A DNA stretch of 64,000 bases from Pedobacter frigoris (GTDB lineage: Bacteria > Bacteroidota > Bacteroidia > Sphingobacteriales > Sphingobacteriaceae), in contig NZ_SWBQ01000001.1 of NCBI RefSeq assembly GCF_005116445.1, positions 744,001 through 808,000 of the forward strand, written 5' to 3'. Below, piece by piece: positions 60,561 to 64,000 of the stretch. Made by a program: the position numbers and the translations under genes. The stretch's first letter is position 1; each line of letters begins with the position of its first letter. The notes below the pieces were generated by a model. The model did not search any database. It saw only the letters and a program-made list of their open reading frames with translations, and was not told the origin of the DNA.

Positions 60561-62168
60561 ATGAAATTTAAATATACCGCATTATTTATCGTCATCGCTG
60601 GGATGCTTTTAAGTAGCTGTAAAGACGATAAGACTGTGTTTGAAAATCCTTACGACGGCGGAAAAGCACCACTGGGGATCATCACAAATGCACAGCAGAT
60701 ACCTGTTCCAGCAGCTGGATATGCAGGTACCGAGGTGACTATTACCGCGACAGGGCTGGTACAACATAAGGGTAGCCTGAAATTTATGTTTAACGGGCAG
60801 GAAGCTGAAATAGTTGACGTTACTGAGACGGGGATCAAAGTGAAAGTTCCGGGTAAAGCAAGTTCAGGAGTAACATCCTTTGTTGTGAACGGACAACTGG
60901 TTTTTGGTCCTGTGTTTACTGTATTGGGTAAAGTAACGATAGACCCGACCTATGTGGCTATAAATGGGACTAACGGTCCAGTAAACAGGGCATTTGTACT
61001 GCCTGATAATAACATCATTTTATTAGGTGGTTTTACAAATTACAATAATCATGGTGCTGTAAGAGAGCTCAGAAGAATTGTGAGGACATTCCCTAACGGA
61101 ACCTGGGACAGGTCATATTTATCAGGCACCGCATCAAATGGTACTTTATCAAGTATGGCGACTCTAAATGGATGGAGTTACATTGCAGGAGGATTTAGTG
61201 GTTATGCTCAGCGCGGAGACATCAGCAATATTACGAGAATCTCAGCAGGTGGAGTTATTGATACCATGCAGGTTACGACCTATACTTTAAAAACAAAGAA
61301 CGTCCCTAGATTCAATGGAGGTGTTGCCGGATACATTCGTAGTCTGTATAGCTTTGGAGGCAAGCTGGTAGCCACAGGAGATTTTACTTATTATGTAAAA
61401 CGCAGGTATAACATTAACTCCTATAAATATCAGGATAGTACGGCTATAGATAGCTCTGAAGTTAGACAGCTGGTAAGATTTCACGAGACCGGAGAGCTTG
61501 ATTCTACATGGCGATATGACCTGAATGCAATTGGATATAAGGGCAAGAAAGGAAAGAGCTGGGCAGGTGGAAACGGAAGGTTATTTTCATTGATGCACGA
61601 TGATGGTAAGTTATTGTGTTATGGACAGTTTAACAGATTTGATGATGTTGCAGCGGGATATATCGTTAGGTTAAATCCTAATGGAACAATTGATCCTACT
61701 TTTACCCCAGGCACCGGAGCGAATGATTATATCGATCATGTAAGCTATAGTCCTGAGTTGAATAAATACATTGCTGTAGGCAGATTCAGAAGCTTTAATG
61801 GAAAGGAAAGCAGAAACGTGGTATTGCTGAATTACGATGGTACTGTAGATCAGACATTCGCACCTAAGGCTTTCGTTGGTGGCGCCCCGTATTTTGTGAA
61901 ATTGCTTAAAGATGGACTGGCAGTTGTAGGTGGTGATTTTAAATCATACGACGGTGTGGTAAGAAATGGATTCCTGATTCTTGATAAAACAGGAAACCTT
62001 GCGGAAGGGTATAATACGACAGGTAACGTGGTAGGTTCTCAGGCCAAGTTTAACGATATTTTTGAGACAACTTCAGCAGATGGAAAACGTGCACTGTTAA
62101 TCATGGGGCAGTTTAACGTCTTTGATAATAAACCAATTAACAATATCATCAGAGTAGTATTAGAGTAG
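60561..62168 (+). CDS. DUF5008 / IPT-TIG lipoprotein with delta-60-type repeats
   Basis: A 535-residue lipoprotein with lipobox Cys at residue 20 (MLLSSCKDDK); Lys-Asp-Asp directly after the Cys fits a surface-export signal. An IPT/TIG module at about 40-130 (GYAGTEVTITATGLVQHKGS, VKVPGKASSGVTSFVV) matches the DUF5008 start. After it comes a repeat array of delta-60/DUF5122 type that should fold as a beta-propeller: RIVRTFPNGTWDRSYLSGTA, LVRFHETGELDSTWRYD, RLNPNGTIDPTFTPGTGAND and LLNYDGTVDQTFAPKAFVGG. No enzyme motifs are seen. It is probably an extracellular binding or scaffold subunit of the locus. The DUF4983 gene follows closely. Confidence 0.85.
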   Translation: MKFKYTALFIVIAGMLLSSCKDDKTVFENPYDGGKAPLGIITNAQQIPVPAAGYAGTEVTITATGLVQHKGSLKFMFNGQEAEIVDVTETGIKVKVPGKASSGVTSFVVNGQLVFGPVFTVLGKVTIDPTYVAINGTNGPVNRAFVLPDNNIILLGGFTNYNNHGAVRELRRIVRTFPNGTWDRSYLSGTASNGTLSSMATLNGWSYIAGGFSGYAQRGDISNITRISAGGVIDTMQVTTYTLKTKNVPRFNGGVAGYIRSLYSFGGKLVATGDFTYYVKRRYNINSYKYQDSTAIDSSEVRQLVRFHETGELDSTWRYDLNAIGYKGKKGKSWAGGNGRLFSLMHDDGKLLCYGQFNRFDDVAAGYIVRLNPNGTIDPTFTPGTGANDYIDHVSYSPELNKYIAVGRFRSFNGKESRNVVLLNYDGTVDQTFAPKAFVGGAPYFVKLLKDGLAVVGGDFKSYDGVVRNGFLILDKTGNLAEGYNTTGNVVGSQAKFNDIFETTSADGKRALLIMGQFNVFDNKPINNIIRVVLE

Positions 62169-62199
62169 GGGTATGAAAACTAAATATAAATTGAAAAGT

Positions 62200-64000
62200 A
62201 TGAAAACATTTAAAACCAGGTTCATGGGGGCTTCACTTTTCGTATTGGCTCTGTTAAGCGCATGTGACAGCGACTTTAATAAAGTCATTCCGGAATCTCC
62301 TGATCTTAATTCAGACATAAAATATAAAAAACCAAAAGTGCTTTACATCATTGCTGATGGCGCTAGAGGTACATCCGTAAGAGATGCTGATATCCCAGTG
62401 CTTAAGTCGTTAATTGCCAAGTCTGTATACAGCTGGAATTCATTGGCAGATTTAAATGGTACCGATGCTACTAACTGGACAGATATGATGACAGGTGTGA
62501 AGAAGGAAAAGCACCAGGTTTTGACTGAGGACTTTGCGGGTAATAAACTGGCAGATTATCCTGTGGTATTGCAACGTATAAAATCGATCAATCCTAACAT
62601 CAGGATAGCTTCATTTGCTTCGTCAAGTGTTTTTAAAGATAAGTTGACAACCGGTGCGGATGTGTCAGAGTCATTTAATAATAATGATGAGGCTGTTAAA
62701 GTTCGTATGGTCGATTTTCTGAAATCGGATACTGCCTCATTTGTGATCGGACAATTTTCAGGAATTAATTTAGCGGGTAGAGCTTCGGACTATGATAACT
62801 CTTTTGCAGCGTACAAAACAGCTATAAAGGACTTTGATACCCGGGTTGGTGAGATCATCAATACTGTGAAAGCCAGGCCAACTTATAAAGAAGAAAACTG
62901 GCTGATTATTATCACTTCAAATAAAGGCGGACAATTTGCGTTGCCTCCGGCACAAGATGACAAAACAATATTCAGCAACATGAATGTGAATACTTTCACG
63001 ATGATCTACAGTGAATCAATCAAACAGACTTTCATCGCCAAACCTTTCCTTGGAAATTCTTTTTTAGCCAGTTCAGTTACATTTTTAGGTGATCCTGAAA
63101 AGACAGTTGGTTTAGTGAGTCCGGCATTATCTTCGAATTTTAATTTTGGTGATACCACAAGTTTTACGATTTCAGTTAAAATTAAAAAAGGGAAAAACCC
63201 AACCAACGTTTCAAGAGGAGATTATTATTATGAGTGGCCTTCTGTATTGGGTAAGAAAGCGACAAGCGGCTGGGGAGATGGTCAGGGGCCTGGCTGGGAG
63301 TTTAGTTTGCTTCAGAACCGCTGGAGGTTCTTTATCTCGGGTGGTACAGATTTTAGAAATGGATATGAAATCAATGGGATGGAATTCAGTGGAGATACAT
63401 GGCATGATCTGACTGCAGTTGTGGAGCGCAAACCAGACGGTAAAAAATATGTAAGAATCTATACTGATGGCGTTTTGGGAGTTACGAATAATGTGGGGGT
63501 AACCGGTGTAGGTGGCTCAGTCGCAACACCTGCTGCGAAAGAAGTCGAATTGCCGGGCAAGCCGAATTTCGACAATAACACACAACTGAGGGTAGGGTAT
63601 ACAGGTGGAGAGATCAATGGTTCATTTGGCAAGATCAATGTGGAACTTGCGGAGTTTAAGATTTGGAAAGCAGCGCTTCCTGACGCAGTAGTTAAACAGT
63701 ATGCCTGTGATCCGTCTATGGATGTAAGTCACCCTTACTATGCGAATTTATTAGGATACTGGCCTATGAATGAGGGAGCCGGAACGAAACTGGCAGATAA
63801 AGGTCCTTTTGTAGCAGATTTTACAATTCAGGGTACCTATAAATGGAATGTGAACACACCGAGTCTATTGTGTTCACCTAACAACACAAATCTATCAAAT
63901 CTGGTTCCTAAAAATGCAGATCTCCCTGCTCAGATATTAAGCTGGTTTAATATAGCGCGTCAGGACAAATGGGCTTTAGATGGTAAAGTTTGGATAACAA
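62200..64000 (+). CDS. DUF4983 / LamG lipoprotein with alkaline-phosphatase-like N-terminal domain (3' end cut by window)
   Basis: Open from ATG 62200 (ATG 62173 is in frame and adds nine residues) to the window end, 600 residues seen. Lipobox Cys at residue 22 (LALLSACDSD). The first domain (about 38-290) resembles the alkaline-phosphatase/nucleotide-pyrophosphatase superfamily: VLYIIADGARG (metal Asp and Gly), then DATNWTDMMTGVKKEKHQV at the nucleophile site. Where active enzymes have TSDHG it has TSNKG, and the D-x-x-x-H block is also absent, so it may be inactive. A LamG/concanavalin-like domain follows at about 300-530 (TSFTISVKIKKGK, LLGYWPMNEGAGTKLADKG). It is the last gene seen in the locus and probably a surface binding protein. 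Confidence 0.85.
   Translation, partial: MKTFKTRFMGASLFVLALLSACDSDFNKVIPESPDLNSDIKYKKPKVLYIIADGARGTSVRDADIPVLKSLIAKSVYSWNSLADLNGTDATNWTDMMTGVKKEKHQVLTEDFAGNKLADYPVVLQRIKSINPNIRIASFASSSVFKDKLTTGADVSESFNNNDEAVKVRMVDFLKSDTASFVIGQFSGINLAGRASDYDNSFAAYKTAIKDFDTRVGEIINTVKARPTYKEENWLIIITSNKGGQFALPPAQDDKTIFSNMNVNTFTMIYSESIKQTFIAKPFLGNSFLASSVTFLGDPEKTVGLVSPALSSNFNFGDTTSFTISVKIKKGKNPTNVSRGDYYYEWPSVLGKKATSGWGDGQGPGWEFSLLQNRWRFFISGGTDFRNGYEINGMEFSGDTWHDLTAVVERKPDGKKYVRIYTDGVLGVTNNVGVTGVGGSVATPAAKEVELPGKPNFDNNTQLRVGYTGGEINGSFGKINVELAEFKIWKAALPDAVVKQYACDPSMDVSHPYYANLLGYWPMNEGAGTKLADKGPFVADFTIQGTYKWNVNTPSLLCSPNNTNLSNLVPKNADLPAQILSWFNIARQDKWALDGKVWIT

Noticed and set aside
1..64000. tRNA or rRNA genes
   Set aside because: No T-loop-like GGTTCRANYCC blocks within cloverleaf-compatible surroundings and no conserved rRNA stretches were seen on either strand by eye.

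Overview
The window comes from a Bacteroidota genome, most likely Sphingobacteriaceae and Pedobacter-like. The evidence is four SusC/SusD-type or related outer-membrane receptor genes, a type IX secretion (T9SS) type B cargo gene beside a PorP/SprF gene, a Bacteroidetes-type ECF sigma/FecR pair, many lipoproteins with Cys-Lys after the signal peptide, and several promoters of the TAnnTTTG type. No rRNA, tRNA, CRISPR array, prophage or replication origin was seen. The genus is an inference from gene style, not from a search. Layout, left to right: (1) 1-5.9 kb, minus strand: a cut FAD oxidoreductase, then a four-gene T9SS adhesin operon (two Ig-repeat exported proteins, a type B C-terminal-domain protein, PorP/SprF). 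(2) 6.3-9.4 kb: an AI-2E-type transporter and a FUSC-family membrane protein, convergent. (3) 9.6-21.3 kb, plus strand: a cell-surface signalling and uptake locus with ECF sigma, FecR, STN-domain SusC, SusD, DUF4843 lipoprotein, PKD-like lipoprotein and two TlpA-type thioredoxin proteins. (4) 21.4-24.8 kb: an AraC regulator divergent from phosphoenolpyruvate synthase. (5) 24.9-27.8 kb: an accessory region with two unrecognised genes, a structured 165-bp intergenic element, a cluster of eight AATATTTT boxes, a frameshifted Rpn-type nuclease/transposase, an eroded reading frame and a five-unit 11-bp tandem repeat. (6) 27.8-32.6 kb: DUF6266 protein, 6-bladed beta-propeller and an outer-membrane beta-barrel protein. 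(7) 32.6-35.9 kb: Lrp regulator, ornithine aminotransferase and arginase, followed by two very small genes. (8) 35.9-42.6 kb: housekeeping and peripheral genes (DUF1543, FAD/NAD(P)-binding protein, cysteine desulfurase with a TauE/SafE permease, DUF4833, metallophosphoesterase). (9) 42.8-47.3 kb, minus strand: a complete oxidative pentose-phosphate cassette (ROK/polyphosphate glucokinase, 6-phosphogluconate dehydrogenase, glucose-6-phosphate dehydrogenase, 6-phosphogluconolactonase). (10) 47.9-64 kb, plus strand: a nine-gene surface locus built as two consecutive modules, SusC-SusD-fasciclin-DUF5007 and SusC-SusD-fasciclin-DUF5008(IPT/TIG), ending in a LamG/DUF4983 lipoprotein that runs off the window. 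How the genes work together: the two Sus-type loci should bind and import unknown ligands across the outer membrane. The first carries its own sigma/anti-sigma sensor. The second has no linked regulator and no degradative enzyme; its only enzyme-like member appears to have lost its metal ligands, so it looks like a binding or adhesion machine. It is the best candidate in the window for an undescribed system. The T9SS operon is the second candidate, because its two Ig-repeat proteins end in the same short C-terminal motif.
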